This document shows, one piece after another, positions 13,446-24,654 of a stretch of DNA of 64,000 nt. The DNA is from Doryteuthis pealeii (taxonomy: Eukaryota > Mollusca > Cephalopoda > Myopsida > Loliginidae), in contig CM042143.1 in assembly GCA_023376005.1 (NCBI GenBank), positions 88,819,140 to 88,883,139 on the forward strand. The letters run 5' to 3'. The notes beneath the pieces were generated by a model. The model searched no databases, was not told where the DNA came from, and saw only the letters and a list, made by a program, of their open reading frames with translations. A program made the position numbers and the translations under genes. How positions within the stretch are numbered: the first letter of the stretch is position 1; each line of letters begins with the position of its first letter.

Positions 13446-13539
13446 ACATTGTTTAGAATTTTTCACACGAATTTCAAGAATTGCATATTAAATGCAATGA
13501 TGTTCATCCATGCATGCAGTTTTTAAACGAATTGGTTTC

Positions 13540-13790
13540 TTTGTTTAATGGCATGTCAACCCTCTAGTGTTATTTCATGCCAAAGCATCCTTGGAGATGA
13601 ACAGTAGTGGTATTATTTAACCCATAGCTGGGAGGGGGGATAAAGGGGGTTCACACCTTTTCCAAGGGTATTAGCTCAAAAGTGAACATAATAGCATGAC
13701 TAGAATTCAAACTGGCTTACTACAATGTCATAGTCTAGCACATTGGCCTCTACATCATGGGGATCCCCCTTTAAAGTGTTAATTTGTATT
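13540..13790 (-). repeat. SINE-C, tRNA-derived with T2 tail
   Basis: Minus strand: tRNA-like head (AGGCCAATGTGCTAGAC, then GTTTGAATTCTAG), core GAGCTAATACCCTTGGAAAA shared with SINE-A, CTATGGGTTAAATAATAC, and T2 tail ending in GACATGCCATTAAACAAAG. Confidence 0.65.
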
Positions 13791-13842
13791 AGTTTCAGTA
13801 ATCACAACAACAAATATGCATAACAATAAAAAAAAAGTAAAT

Positions 13843-14055
13843 TGTAGAGAGAGGGGGTGAACACATGGAAGCGATAATGCTCATCTGTTTTAATCAAACA
13901 TAAGAAAAAGATGAAGAGGAAAGAAAGATAAAGAAAGAGTGAGCGTTAAGATTATTATAGTTTTTACATATTGAACTATTGTGCAATAGCTTTTCAGTAA
14001 ACATATCAAATATAATTAAATTATCATACTGTAGTATATTCACAGGTCTTGCTAG
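13843..14055 (+). mobile_element. HelA, 5'-truncated
   Basis: Right half of HelA. It ends CTGTAGTATATTCACAG (terminal hairpin), GTCTTGCTAG, followed by host T at 14056. Confidence 0.7.
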
Positions 14056-14379
14056 TTCTGTAAATGTTCTGTTGTCATCAACTATCACTCAGTTACATTG
14101 ATTAAATGATATACAATGGATTTGATAGAATGATATAGTCTACGTTTAACCATATAGCCCCCTTCATTATTTTTAACAATATCGACCTACAATCTTAATC
14201 AGAACCTTTTTATCTGATCTGGTTACTCAAAAGGAGAAGTGATGAGAAAGCAGAAAGTTACAGACACAACTACAAGTTTGTGCACAATATTTATGCATCA
14301 AGCATATCATTTAGAATGATATCTAAAATACTCCACAATAAAATCACAAATACTTAAAGAATATTAAAGTTTATATATT

Positions 14380-14655
14380 TACCAACCCCCCATACGAGTA
14401 GGATTTGACAATATCAATTTCTTAAGCAGAGTTTAACAGGTTTGAATTCAGAGTTTTCCTTTTCCTATACTGGCTACCTAGCCAAGGTAAAAAAGCCCAG
14501 ACTGTCCTCCTATTTACCCATAGTTGGATTCATACCTTTCCCCAAGAGTATTAGCGCTATATGAAATGCAAACAGCCTTGTCCAGGATTTGAACTGAGGA
14601 TTTTGTTGCCCAGTCCATTTGCTATGATGATAACCATTACACCATGCACCTCAAA
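14380..14655 (-). repeat. SINE-A, reverse
   Basis: T1 tail at the left (CCAACCCCCCATACGAGTAG), then the core in reverse (CAAGAGTATTAGCGCTAT) and tRNA-like head (GATAACCATTACACCATGCA). Confidence 0.75.
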
Positions 14656-14732
14656 CTAAACATATTAAAGTATACAGATACTTGCAATCTCTCTAAAAAA
14701 AACCCCAAAAACTCAGTCTACAATGGGCTTAG

Positions 14733-14897
14733 CAGAGTGGCCTATTATCAGTATCAGCTGGACAGCGAGGAGTCTATCCTATTTTCACTAGCACTAGACC
14801 GGGGAGATTGTTTTTGCTGAGGTGGAGCACCACACCTACAGTCAGCTCCCCACTTTATCACACTGAACAGATTACCCAATCTGTGCTAATCATGCAC
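14733..14897 (-). repeat. SINE-B, 5'-truncated
   Basis: Reverse copy: GAGTGGCCTATTATCAGTAT, GTCTATCC..TTTTCACTAG, GAGATTGTTTTTGCTGAGG and CAGCTCCCCACTTTA. The tRNA-like head is lost at the junction with the LINE piece at 14898. Confidence 0.75.
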
Positions 14898-15080
14898 CAA
14901 ATCATCTTGTTCATCTTACTTTGTGTGGTAGAAGGCAAGTAGCTGGAGAGCTGCTTTCAAGATTTGTTCAAGACAACACACAGAATTATTGTGTGGCTCT
15001 CATCCATCTTTTTCTTTAAGTACTTCCTTAAGAGTCCAAGTGATACGACTATGGCTTAGAAGAATTTTCGCTTAAGCTTA
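14898..15080 (-). mobile_element. LINE-E C-terminal fragment
   Basis: Matches other LINE-E copies: TTGTTCATCTTACTT, GTGTGGTAGAAGGCAAGTAG, GATTTGTTCAAGACAACACA and AGAATTTTCGCTTAAGCTTA. In the minus-strand frames of the family this region encodes the segment just after the RT catalytic domain. Confidence 0.6.
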
Positions 15081-15538
15081 TATATATATTTTTAATCCAG
15101 CCAAAAAGGAAAACTGAAATGATCAAAACACAACAGGAGTAGAAACATCAGCCATATAAACCCACTGCAATAAAAACAAAGACGTTCAACTCCATGCTAA
15201 AACATACGTGCGATCTCTATAATCATTCAGTAATATTGCTCAGACAGGTGACTGGATAACAGATCCAAGGGGAGGAAAGTATTATATGCGCCATACAAGT
15301 GTGTAACACCAGAAATCATGCATAGCAGCAAGGTGGATGAGTCCAAAGTGGGTTAACAGCATCCTTTACAAGTTGCAAGGTGGATGAACCCCTGGTCAAT
15401 GGCCAGAATCAAACAGTTCAGACAGGAAACTATTGCTACTCATCTCTAAGGTTGATGCCTATTGAGGAGTTAACAAAACAGGCAACAAAAGATAGACACA
15501 ACCAAAAACCTAATCATATATATTATAATAAAAAGTAA

Positions 15539-15775
15539 AGTCGTTGGGGTGGCCTAAAGTCGGTATCAGCCAATCAGTGACGGAGTCTATCCCCTTTTCA
15601 CTAGCGCTAGACCAAGGAGATTGTTTTTAGCATTTAAGGTGGAGTGTCACACCTACCATCAGCTCCACAATTTACCGCACAGATCCCTGTGCTACTCATA
15701 CGCTGAGTTGGCGAGGGACGGTATCAAACTAGAAACCTTGCGGTTTCTAGCTGAACGCTCTACCGACTGTGGTAT
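15539..15775 (-). repeat. SINE-B, full length
   Basis: Reverse copy with intact tRNA-like head: minus strand TAGAGCGTTCAGCTAGAAAC, GTTTGATACCGTCC, then ACTCAGCGTATGAGTAGCAC and TAGCGCTAGTGAAAAGGGGA, ending GGCCACCCCAACGAC. Confidence 0.8.
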
Positions 15776-15924
15776 TAATTGTTAATACTTTTAATTATAT
15801 TATAATAATTGGTATTAATTTTTAAATTTCAGATGTAAAGTTTGCCATTGATCATACAAACAAGACATTGTATAGTTATTGAGTGATGGGAAGACAACAT
15901 TGGAAATAGTGAAATATTTAAATA

Positions 15925-16250
15925 GGTCGCAGAATAATTAAAAAATAAATTGAAAACATTGGGGGGGGGGGCTGGATTGAAGACAGTCCCTAAAAAGATT
16001 TGAGAAAACTAAAAGACTAACAAGCAAGAAAACTGGATTGACCTTCCAATATTTGATGCTGATGGGAATGTAAATAGAGAGAGAGAGAGAAAAAAAGTAC
16101 ATTAAGGCCATTAGTTAAAGACATAAAAGCAATCTCTCAACACTATCAACATTAATTCCTGTTTTGTGGCATATCAACCCTTTTCAGGTCATTTAACATT
16201 GAATCAACCTTACAAAGAGAAATGTGTAAGGTGTATGAAGTATATGAAAA
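15925..16250. repeat. R7 repeat copy lacking HelB
   Basis: Same block as 10765-11540 without the 504-base HelB insertion. It contains a G-run at 15961-15971, a GA tract at 16076-16090 and its own small insertion at 16156-16194. Confidence 0.7.
16156..16194 (-). mobile_element. 39-base T2 tail insertion with 8-base target duplication
   Basis: The segment with GTGGCATATCAACCCTTTTC is flanked by AACATTAA (16148-16155) and AACATTGA (16195-16202). The related R7 copy at 11501-11520 has the single site AACATTAAG. It is only the 3' tail of the SINE superfamily, an extreme 5' truncation. Confidence 0.65.
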
Positions 16251-16254
16251 TGGG

Positions 16255-16760
16255 ATTTAGTGACAAATATAAATCTACACTGGATGGACCAGATGTTTGA
16301 ATTTTGTTTTGGCATTCACCCTGGATCAGTTGAGCCGGCTCCATCCTATGAATTCACCTGTGGTTCCCAAACCCCACATGCATATCCTGACCAGGGGAAG
16401 GAGATGACCTTGTTTGCTGCAGATTTTCCACAGACACAGTGACAAGTATGCCAAAAGCTGTTGATTTTTGATGATTGAGACTTGTTGGATTTTCACCAAA
16501 GCCCCTTTGGTCGGGTTGTGGTCATAATACCACTGTGTACTAGACCTGTCCACCTGAGGTGACACTACCAGGAACGGGCATGGCTCTGACATTACCAAAG
16601 TTACATGGCTCTGCCACAATGAGGAGGAGTTGGACTTTAGAAATAATGTGCTAGATGACCATTGAGCAAAAAGTTTCCTCTGCCCTTTTACAGGTCTTGT
16701 TTTTTGTTCTGTAGGATGTTTAGCCACTCCTCACTAGACAAAATCTGTGGGGGTTACCGG
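16255..16760 (-). repeat. R2, unclassified interspersed repeat
   Basis: The reverse complement aligns with 53280-53625, sharing CAGTGGTATTA.G.CCACAA, AGCTTTTGG..TA.TTGTCA, TGTGGAAAAT.TGC and GGA.CCGGCTCAAC. A 133-codon minus-strand frame here is not preserved in the other copy. Confidence 0.55.
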
Positions 16761-16799
16761 TTTAGTTGCCATTGATCTGACTATGAAACCAGGATGGAC

Positions 16800-17220
16800 C
16801 AGATGGAAGAGTTAGAGGCTAGATCCTTCATAGAAATTGTCAACTAGTAAAATTATGGGCCCCCTTCAAAATTAACGATGGTCTCAAGATAAATATAAAG
16901 AAAATTATTGCAAGTTCTTAGACAAGTCATTTTTGAGTGGTTCAAGTTACAAAAAAAATGTTCTAAGTTAAAAATTATATTCATGCAAGATAATGTTCTC
17001 CCTACAATCTGCAAGATGACCATTATCCAACATGCGGGGGGGGGGGGGGGGGGGAGGAAGAAGCACCAAATTAGAATGGTCTCCAGATATTAATCAAATA
17101 GAAAATTTATGGTTCATCATTAGATGAGATGTCTACAAGAATAGAAAATATTTAAACAAAGAAAGTCACTGAGAAGGAATAAAAACTGTGCCAAATATTG
17201 TTAAGCCAAACAGGAGAAAG
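16800..17220 (+). mobile_element. Tc1/mariner-type transposase C-terminal remnant
   Basis: Broken forward frames read IIFMQDNVLP, then KHQIRMVS and DINQIENLWFII, the pattern of the Tc1 second and third catalytic regions (QDNaPcH... WPsqSPDLNPIENLW). The equivalent of SPDLNPIENLW keeps D and the IENLW word. A 19-base G-run (17037-17055) and frameshifts interrupt it. Confidence 0.6.
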
Positions 17221-17552
17221 GGAGAGAGAGAGAGAGAGAAAGAGAAAGAAAGAAAAAGAAAAGAAAATCAATGTATAAACTTGTGAAGGTTATAGAATGT
17301 CAACAAGCAAATATCAACATAAGATATGTGTTAATCAAATATGCTTGTGTGGCCTATAGGTTTTGAATTTATTAAAAAAATAAAAATAAAAAATAAATTT
17401 TTTTTTATACATAAAGCCAGTGTCCAAAGTATTCTAATAATTATAAAGATGAACCTTGCACAATATATTGCTCATATAAATATACCATGAAAATTTCACC
17501 AACATTGGTTAATTAATATAAATTTTATTGTAAATAAATCAACTTCTACATA

Positions 17553-18011
17553 TTAATACTCATTCCTTAATTGTATGACCATTGTCATCTTGCAACACCC
17601 TCCGGTTAAAGGAGTCCAAATTGTTTAAGATGAAATGCAAAAATGTAAATCCTAATTATCGAGTGTTGCTTATCTGTGGAATTCTTATTTCTTGCGAAAG
17701 TCACCTCAGCTAAATAATGGACCATTCCATTTTTATTATGAAGAAAGGGAAGAAAAAGGAACATGCTACACAGAAAAAATATAAGAAAGTAAGAAAAAGA
17801 GTAGGGGAATGATAGAGAAAAGGGATGAGCAGGTGGAAGCATTAATGCTAATCTATTTCAATCAAACATAATTAAAAGGAAAGAAAGAAAAAGAGTTAAA
17901 TCAACATTATACTTTTTACATATTGATCTATTTAGCAATAGCTCTTAAGTAAACATATCAAATGTAATAATTAAATTACCATATTGTGGTATAACCACCA
18001 GGTTCTGCTAG
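17553..18011 (+). mobile_element. HelA, full length
   Basis: Starts TTAATACTCATTCC after A, ends with hairpin-like TTGTGGTATAACCACCAG and TTCTGCTAG, followed by T. Confidence 0.75.
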
Positions 18012-18224
18012 TACATAATAAATCTGATAATGTAAAAATTAGCCTTTATAAAATTAAGAAAAAAAAAATAACCCTCTTTGTTAGGTGTAATACATATGTT
18101 ACCAAACCTGGTTTATGTAATACAAAGTATCACCAGTTAAATGTTTGTTTTGAAGAGGAGGAGATTACCTTGATGGCATAAAATTGTCTTTAAGAAGATT
18201 AAGAGATTAACTTCTGTAAAGTAA

Positions 18225-18385
18225 AATCTACAGAGTGGCCTATTGTCGGTATCAGCTGAACAGCGAGGGAGTCTATCCCCTTTTTGCTTATGACAGGCCA
18301 GGGAGATTGGTTTTGCTGAGGTGGAACGCCCCATCTACCGTCAGCTCCCAGATGCTTTACCATACAGATCAGAATACCCAAGCTG
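18225..18385 (-). repeat. SINE-B, 5'-truncated
   Basis: Reverse copy: CAGAGTGGCCTATTGTCGGT, GTCTATCCCCTTTTTG, GAGATTGGTTTTGCTGAGG and GTCAGCTCCCAGATGCTTTA. Confidence 0.75.
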
Positions 18386-18447
18386 TAAAATTCAAATACT
18401 TTAATAGGGAATAAGAGTAGTAGAAAGAAACTTTGCTCATGGAATAT

Positions 18448-18508
<61 letters not shown>
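18448..18508 (+). repeat. (TA)n microsatellite
   Basis: About 29 TA units, uninterrupted. Confidence 0.95.
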
Positions 18509-18510
<2 letters not shown>

Positions 18511-18654
18511 TGCAACAATTTTTAATAGCTAAAAAATCTGACAACTCTATAAAACAGATAATGTCTTCAATAATATTACTTTTACAGTTCAAAAGTTGAA
18601 ATTACTTATAGACAATGTTAGGACACCTTATTAAACAATTCTGTATTTAAAGAT

Positions 18655-18840
18655 TCATGGCATGGTGGATCTTTTTGGGTGTCATTCGCACCCTGTTGGT
18701 CACCATGGAGTAGTCAGAGTTGCAGTTTGCACCATGGTGAGGAGGATGCTCGTAAGATTCGCATGCCTAGTAATGACAAGGCCTAGCTGGTGCCAGAGGT
18801 GGGAACGTGTGTGTCTCCATGACACCTGATGAATGCACTT
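18655..18840. other. GC-richer unrecognised segment
   Basis: Stands out from about 30% GC surroundings (CATTCGCACCCTGTTGG, CACCATGGAG, CACCATGGTGAGG, GCTGGTGCCAGAGGTGG). No long frame, no partner in the window. It could be an old repeat or RNA-derived piece. Confidence 0.4.
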
Positions 18841-19662
18841 ACAGAATATAAAATAATCTGAAGTAAGTAGTCATTATATTAAACTAGCATAGTTGCATTA
18901 TTTTTTTTTAAGGGATTATGGACTGAAATTTCCAGTTTGGATCCAAGAGTAGTATCTATATACTTAGATTAGGAACAGAGTGGTGCTCCCTAGCAATTTG
19001 ACCATGGATCAGTGTGTAGTTCCTGTACATACAGAAATCCCTATTTTAAAAACTATATAAAAAAGAAAATAAAATTTATAAAATTATAATTTAACATATA
19101 CATATTGAACAAATTATGACCAAAGATTGATAATATCAGGTTGGTGTTTTACCCATGTTCATATAATATACCATTTTGAAGCATGAATTTTGCTCAGATT
19201 TCTGCTAATAGTTTAGTTTTCACCATTTATTCTTATTTATTTTAAGCTGTCAAATTAATGATGGGGAAAATCAAATTGAAGTGATTTTATTGTATTAGTT
19301 CAGAGTATTCAGTGGAAACTGGTCATAATATCAACCAAACATTTAGTTAATGAACATACAATTCTTTAAAGATGAGAAGGACTTTGGATGACATGTGATT
19401 AATAGCAACCAATTGATGGCCATTATTGAAGAAGCGTACGCTTACACAAAACAACTCGAGAGGTTGTAGAAGAACTAAACATTATTCAAGAGTTTAGTGA
19501 CATTTACACCAAAAATGAACAATGGGTGGGAAAAGAAAAAGTCTCAACAATTGTATTTTGCTTGAGCAAAATATATAAATAAAAAAGTTACAAAATCTGC
19601 TTCTTTTGTACAAGAAAATGATCCATTTATTGATTGGATTGTGACATGATAAAAAATGGGTT

Positions 19663-19671
<9 letters not shown>

Positions 19672-19713
<42 letters not shown>
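19672..19713 (+). repeat. (TA)n microsatellite
   Basis: About 20 TA units after TTTATATATATAA. Confidence 0.95.
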
Positions 19714-19714
<1 letters not shown>

Positions 19715-19797
19715 CAATGATCATCTGTGGTTTTAAGACTGGATCTCTTTGGTGATCGTAAAATATATAAACAAATGTATGTATTTAATAGTTTAAA

Positions 19798-19968
19798 CAC
19801 CGCCTTTAACGGCAGGTGTCAAATGGCTGAGGGGTTAACCAATCTGGTTGAGGAAAAGTCAGTTGGGTTTCGCTACTAGTCAGAGGTAGTTTCTGGGTCT
19901 AGCCACACTGAAGAGATGCGAGACGTTGAAACAAGGTGTCTGTGGATGACTTTATATATCTCAAACCC
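19798..19968 (+). repeat. SINE-F, tRNA-like
   Basis: Head with AATGGCTGAGGGGTTAACC (A-box-like) and GGTTTCGCTAC. Tail TCTAGCCACACTGAAGAG, GTCTGTGGATGAC, then TTTATATATC. The tail is shared with 46074-46125 and 49365-49410. Confidence 0.5.
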
Positions 19969-19971
19969 TTC

Positions 19972-20222
19972 ACATGAGCAGGATGTAACACAAGGTCAAT
20001 TTCTTAAGTGGAGCATAACAGGTTTCAATTCAGACTTTTCCTTCTCCGAGATTGGTTACCTAACGAAGGTTAAAGAGCCCAGTCTATCCTAATATTCACC
20101 CATAGCTAGAGGGAGAGTAGTTGGATGCATACCTTTCCCAAAAGGTATTAGTGCTATGTGAAATGCAAACACCCTTGTCCAGGATTTGAACCCGGGTCTA
20201 ACTATTACACCACACACCTCCC
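19972..20222 (-). repeat. SINE-A, reverse
   Basis: T1 tail AACCCTTCACATGAGCAGG at the left, core AAAGGTATTAGTGCTATGTG, head GAACCCGGGTCTAACTATTA and CACCACACACCTCC. Confidence 0.75.
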
Positions 20223-20899
20223 CAAAAAAATGGGTTATATACAACTGATGGCATTTCAGTGAATGGACAGAGGCAAAGTACCTCTCCCTCAAAGCTGCAA
20301 AATTGAAACTTCACCATTAGATGCAGTCTAACGTTGTATCCAAGACAATGAACTCAGTTTTGAAATTGTCTCAGCAGATGTTCTGTGACAAATGAAACAC
20401 TTTTATAAGCATTTCAACAACTTCCTGTAGCTGAAAATGTCTTCAAAGCATTTGTTGCTTTCAATTCTAGGCGACTAGGAATTGTTTATTGTTGATAATA
20501 ATGTGACATTCTAATTGTTATTTTGATCAATTTTATACTAAGTTAAACTTAATGGTTAAAAATAATTATTTTTGTACAATAGAGAAAAAAAAATGTTATA
20601 ACAGAAAGTTTCATTAGTCACTTTTAAATAACATGTTTGAGTGAGAGTGTGTATTTAGACCCCCCCCCAAAAAAAAACAAACAAAAACAAAACCAACAAA
20701 CCCACCACCACACACACACACAACATGCAAAGAGCTAATGACACTTTGTGTTACCATAATAACATTTCTTATTACTGCATAGTGGAATGAAGTAACAAAT
20801 GTTGTATACATAAAATACAAAATATAAGTAAATAAAAACAGGCAATTACTAAAGATATGCACAAAATATTTATCTATAAACTATTCCTTATAAATCATT

Positions 20900-20975
20900 A
20901 AAAAAAAAAAAAAAAAAAAAAAAGGCATCAAATAACCCACAGACTTGATATGCCCTTAACCCCTAAAAATATACC
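20900..20975 (+). repeat. A-tract followed by a T2 tail
   Basis: About 23 A, then GGCATCAAATAACCCACAGA and GATATGCCCTTAACC, the T2 tail in + orientation with nothing recognisable of the element body. Confidence 0.6.
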
Positions 20976-21583
20976 TAAAATATTGGACTAAAAACTGTTA
21001 GGTCTATTTTAATCTTTAAAACAAGCTAAGGCTCAACTGTATCTGAATTAAAATTTAGTTTAAAAAATCTTAATACCAATTTCAGAGGAGGGGAAAAAAG
21101 TGTGTGTGTGTGTGTGTGTGGGGGGGGGGCACATAAATGTTTTGAAAAGTGCTCTATGCATAACATACCAAGTGAACTGACTATGAGAAAATAAGAATGA
21201 TTTAAAATGGCCAACCAATAGCATCATCCCAATTTATCCAATAAAATCGGTTGCTTTTGTTTTATGCTGTCATTTTGATCTCTCCTTTTTAACAAGACAG
21301 CTGCTGCTATGGTGTAACAAGATCTTTCTTTTTATTTTTCTATTTTTTTATTTTTATTATTATTCAAGCTTTAATGTTTATGGATCAATATCAAAATGGA
21401 GAGGGGAAAGACCTTTGAAGACAACATTTCAAATAAAGTTGTTTTTTTTGTTTTTAATACTTCAATTCAAGTCCACAATTTCAAGGTTGTCAGAAATAGT
21501 AAACATTTTTATAATAAAGAACATGGGGAGTGGGGGATTAAAGGTAAGTGTGTTAACAGGAATGATTGAAAAGAGTAAATAAA

Positions 21584-22145
21584 CTAGCAAGACTATGCAC
21601 CCTCTGGGCGTAAGTATTTAAGTTTTAATATAATAAAATATAAAATTAGAAAGACTAACAAAATAAAAGAATGCATATAAAAATATTACACTTATTTTAA
21701 TTATATTTTCATTGGTTTCTATATAAAATCATTCATAGGATTGGTTTTAATATGTTGAAGAATAAAACTATGATATTAGAGATCAATAACACCAAGTAAT
21801 TATTTATTAAACCAGGTTTTGTTAAAACCAGTATGCAAATTAACACCATATATTATGTAAACCTTTATTTCTTAGTGATATATAACACACATTGCAGGAT
21901 TTTAAAAGCATTAATAACATGGGCCTTTCGAGGCCTGTGTCTATTAATGAAATTAATGGCGTAATCCCAGGGGGCCATCCCTCCAGGCAACACCTGCCTC
22001 CTCGATTTAAAGGGGTAGGGCTGGGTTTATTGCCCAGTGCCTGAGGCACCCATACATGTGGGGTACGTGGTAAATACAAATAACATGGGCTGTTTTGAGG
22101 CAAATCTTATATTTTCATAGAAACCTCGTTAATAAGATTTATTCT
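21584..22145 (-). mobile_element. HelB with an internal insertion
   Basis: Starts CTAG at 21584 after A and keeps the hairpin GCACCCTCTGGGCG and the middle AACACCAAGTAATTATTTAT. A 154-base GC-rich segment (21925-22078) interrupts it. The right (element 5') end is lost near 22145. Confidence 0.7.
21925..22078. mobile_element. GC-rich insert inside HelB
   Basis: Flanked by direct repeats AATAACATGGGC (21913-21924 and 22079-22090). It contains CCCAGGGGGCCATCCCTCCAGG and TTGCCCAGTGCCTGAGGCACC-type GC-rich sequence. The sequence just after the first repeat also resembles HelB, so partial duplication of HelB is an alternative to insertion. Confidence 0.45.
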
Positions 22146-22494
22146 TAAGAAAAAGGTGATCCAATGAGTCACCCATTTAGGTCTGGGTAGATAATTGTGA
22201 TCAGGAAAGAAGTGAGTTTGCAAAGCGAATTAAAAATCATTAAAATTTTTTGTAAGCTTTCTAAGGAAGGGAAAGTTTGACCAAATTCAAATGGACCCAA
22301 TTCTTGAAATCCTATTAATAGCTAAGGTGTTGGTTGAGAAGCTAAATTGTGGGGATGATTGAAAATCATTTCTTTTTATGTAATATCAAAAATAATCCCT
22401 ATCTACTTGCTTCACTACAATTTTAATTGACTATCAAAACTGTAATGAAAAAGTTTTGAAAATAAAGTAAAACGCTTTTTTATACTTTGGTAGT

Positions 22495-22500
<6 letters not shown>

Positions 22501-22525
<25 letters not shown>
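22501..22525 (+). repeat. A-tract
   Basis: About 25 A followed by eight T. Confidence 0.95.
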
Positions 22526-22749
22526 TTTTTTTTACCATGACAGAAGTGAAAGGGAAAGGGGGTGGTAAACAGAATTCTCTAGACTGATAGTTTGATGGTG
22601 GTGGTAGCAGGGTTCAAATAACAGCCAGCAATCAGTTCTGGCTTTGGAGTAGTAAGAATTTAAGAGAGTGGGCTATTCTCGTGCTTGACTCTCCAAGTCT
22701 TCCAAATTGCTCGCACAGAGATACTAAAATATAATAGTGAAGGGAATGA

Positions 22750-22751
<2 letters not shown>

Positions 22752-22789
<38 letters not shown>

Positions 22790-22800
22790 TGTGTGTGTGT
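22752..22800 (+). repeat. (TA)n(TG)n microsatellite
   Basis: About 17 TA units followed by GTGTGTGTGTGTG. Confidence 0.95.
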
Positions 22801-22999
22801 GGATGGAAAGACAGATGATAAGTAACAGACTGGTCAGTTTTTGACATAATTGCAAATTACTGCTAATTAAAACATGACAATTTTTTTTCAAATAATTCAA
22901 TCCCATAAGTCAGGAATATTTTAGTATTTAATTTTAGTCATTAAACTAAACAGGAAAAAAGCCTTAAGGAAACAATCATCGATTCTCTCAGCTTTCAAT

Positions 23000-23135
23000 A
23001 ATAATTAATAGATATTAATGATTTCGACTAAATTAAAAACTCACTGATGAATATATGCAATTCCTGAGGGCACTGAGACATAAGCAGTAACATAGTTTCA
23101 GTTACAGACAGACACACCAAATCTCTATTATAAAG
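23000..23135 (-). mobile_element. HelB, 5' part only
   Basis: Matches the right portion of other minus-oriented HelB copies: AATTCCTGAGGGCACTGAGA, AGCAGTAACATAGTTTCAGT, ACAGACAGACAC and CTCTATTATAAAGAT. Confidence 0.65.
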
Positions 23136-23774
23136 ATTTAAAGAAAAAAGATTTTGGGTTCTGAAATAAAGTTTGCTTTTTTTTTTCTTCCACTTTCTTA
23201 CTACAGGTACTATTTGTACTAGTAACTGAAACAAAAAAAATGTTTATTTAAAAAAGACTGGATTATTCATATACGGGGTTGGTACTTAATGGCCTTTACA
23301 ATCTTCAGCAATCAAAACAGATTTTGAGCTTGTTCAAATACTTACAAACAGCACTTTAAAACAATTTTTTTCATAGGACATTGTTCATAAGTGTTTGAAT
23401 TAGGATAAAATCTGTTGTTTTTATTGTTTGAGATTATGGAGGGGAGGGGGTTATAAGATTTTGAGCAACAGGTGATTCAAATTAACTTACTAGTTTGGCA
23501 ACCCTTCCAAATAGGAAGGAAAGTTCACCCACTTTTAATCTTATTGATTGATTCTGTCAAGATTGTGGGAGGGGCAAGAGGAAAAGAAGCCTTTTTTTTT
23601 TTTAATTGAACTATTCTAATTCAATAGAAAAATAAAATTCCAGAAATTTAACACTGAATCATAAAACAGAGTCGATTGCAATAACATTTGCTTCTAGTGT
23701 AATATTCCTATTTTTAACTCTCAAAACCAAGCAATCAATTCTTTATTCAATAAACTTATGACAAATACATTGGT

Positions 23775-23968
23775 AGTTTTGTTTAATGGTATATTAACCC
23801 TTTATGGCCTATTAATGCTGAATCAAGTCATTTTTATAAACAAAGAACTGTTTGCTCACAGTACCTGCTATTGCCTAAGTGGCCATCCAATTAAGTATTG
23901 AACAGGCCCATTGTTGCTTAACTTCAGTGATCTAGTAGGAACTGGTGCTTTCAGAGTGACTTGACCAT
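23775..23968 (-). repeat. SINE with 5S rRNA-derived head and T2 tail
   Basis: The minus strand of 23854-23968 follows 5S rRNA: TGAAAGCACCAGTTCC, GATCACTGAAGTTAAGCAAC, GGGCCTGTTCAATACTTAAT, TGGATGG, GCAGGTACTGTGAGC. This is the order and spacing of mollusc-type 5S, including its internal promoter. The T2 tail follows at 23775-23825. 5S-derived SINEs (SINE3 type) are known in animals. It is too diverged to be a 5S gene. Confidence 0.75.
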
Positions 23969-23974
23969 AATAAC

Positions 23975-23977
<3 letters not shown>

Positions 23978-24010
<33 letters not shown>
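23978..24010 (+). repeat. (TA)n microsatellite
   Basis: About 15 TA units, 10 bases beyond the 5S-derived SINE head. Confidence 0.95.
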
Positions 24011-24013
<3 letters not shown>

Positions 24014-24212
24014 AACTTTTAGAAAAACTGAAAGAAATTATTTTTCAAAATTCTTTATTCTGATTCAGGATTTAAAAAAAAAAAAAAAAAAAAATCCCTG
24101 TCAATTATTTTCATTCTATTACCTTACTCTATCATAACATTTAAAATTTTCATAGTTAAGAAAAACAAATCTTGTTTTAAACATTTTTTACTAGAATTCA
24201 TCAACCAGATTA

Positions 24213-24326
<114 letters not shown>

Positions 24327-24415
24327 TCAAATAAAGAATTTTGAATTAATTAAAAAGAATATTTAAAAAAGGTTTGATCAACAGAAGTGGATATAAAACC
24401 AAATCTAAATAGACA

Positions 24416-24475
24416 CAAAGAAAGAAAGAAAGAAAGAAAAAAAAAAGAAAAAAAAAAAAAAAAAAAAGAAAAGAA
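24416..24475 (+). repeat. AAAG/A-rich tract
   Basis: AAAGAAAGAAAG units grading into A runs of about 20. Confidence 0.9.
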
Positions 24476-24654
24476 TTGTTCATATCTGTATTATTTTAGA
24501 ATATTTGGGCTGACTAATTTATAAGCTTCTAATACAGGGTTGCAGCAGAAGTACCTCCCATATTTCAAACTGTCATCTGTGTGGTGCAAGTGAACTTAGG
24601 CAAGTGGTAATGGTAACTCTATCTAGCAAATATCTTACCATTCTTTACAGATTG

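Noticed and set aside
16326..16727. 133-codon minus-strand frame
   Set aside because: Lies in repeat R2; the second copy at 53280-53625 does not keep the frame and no domain is recognised.
23854..23968. 5S rRNA gene
   Set aside because: Too diverged from 5S and fused to a SINE tail; a 5S-derived SINE instead.
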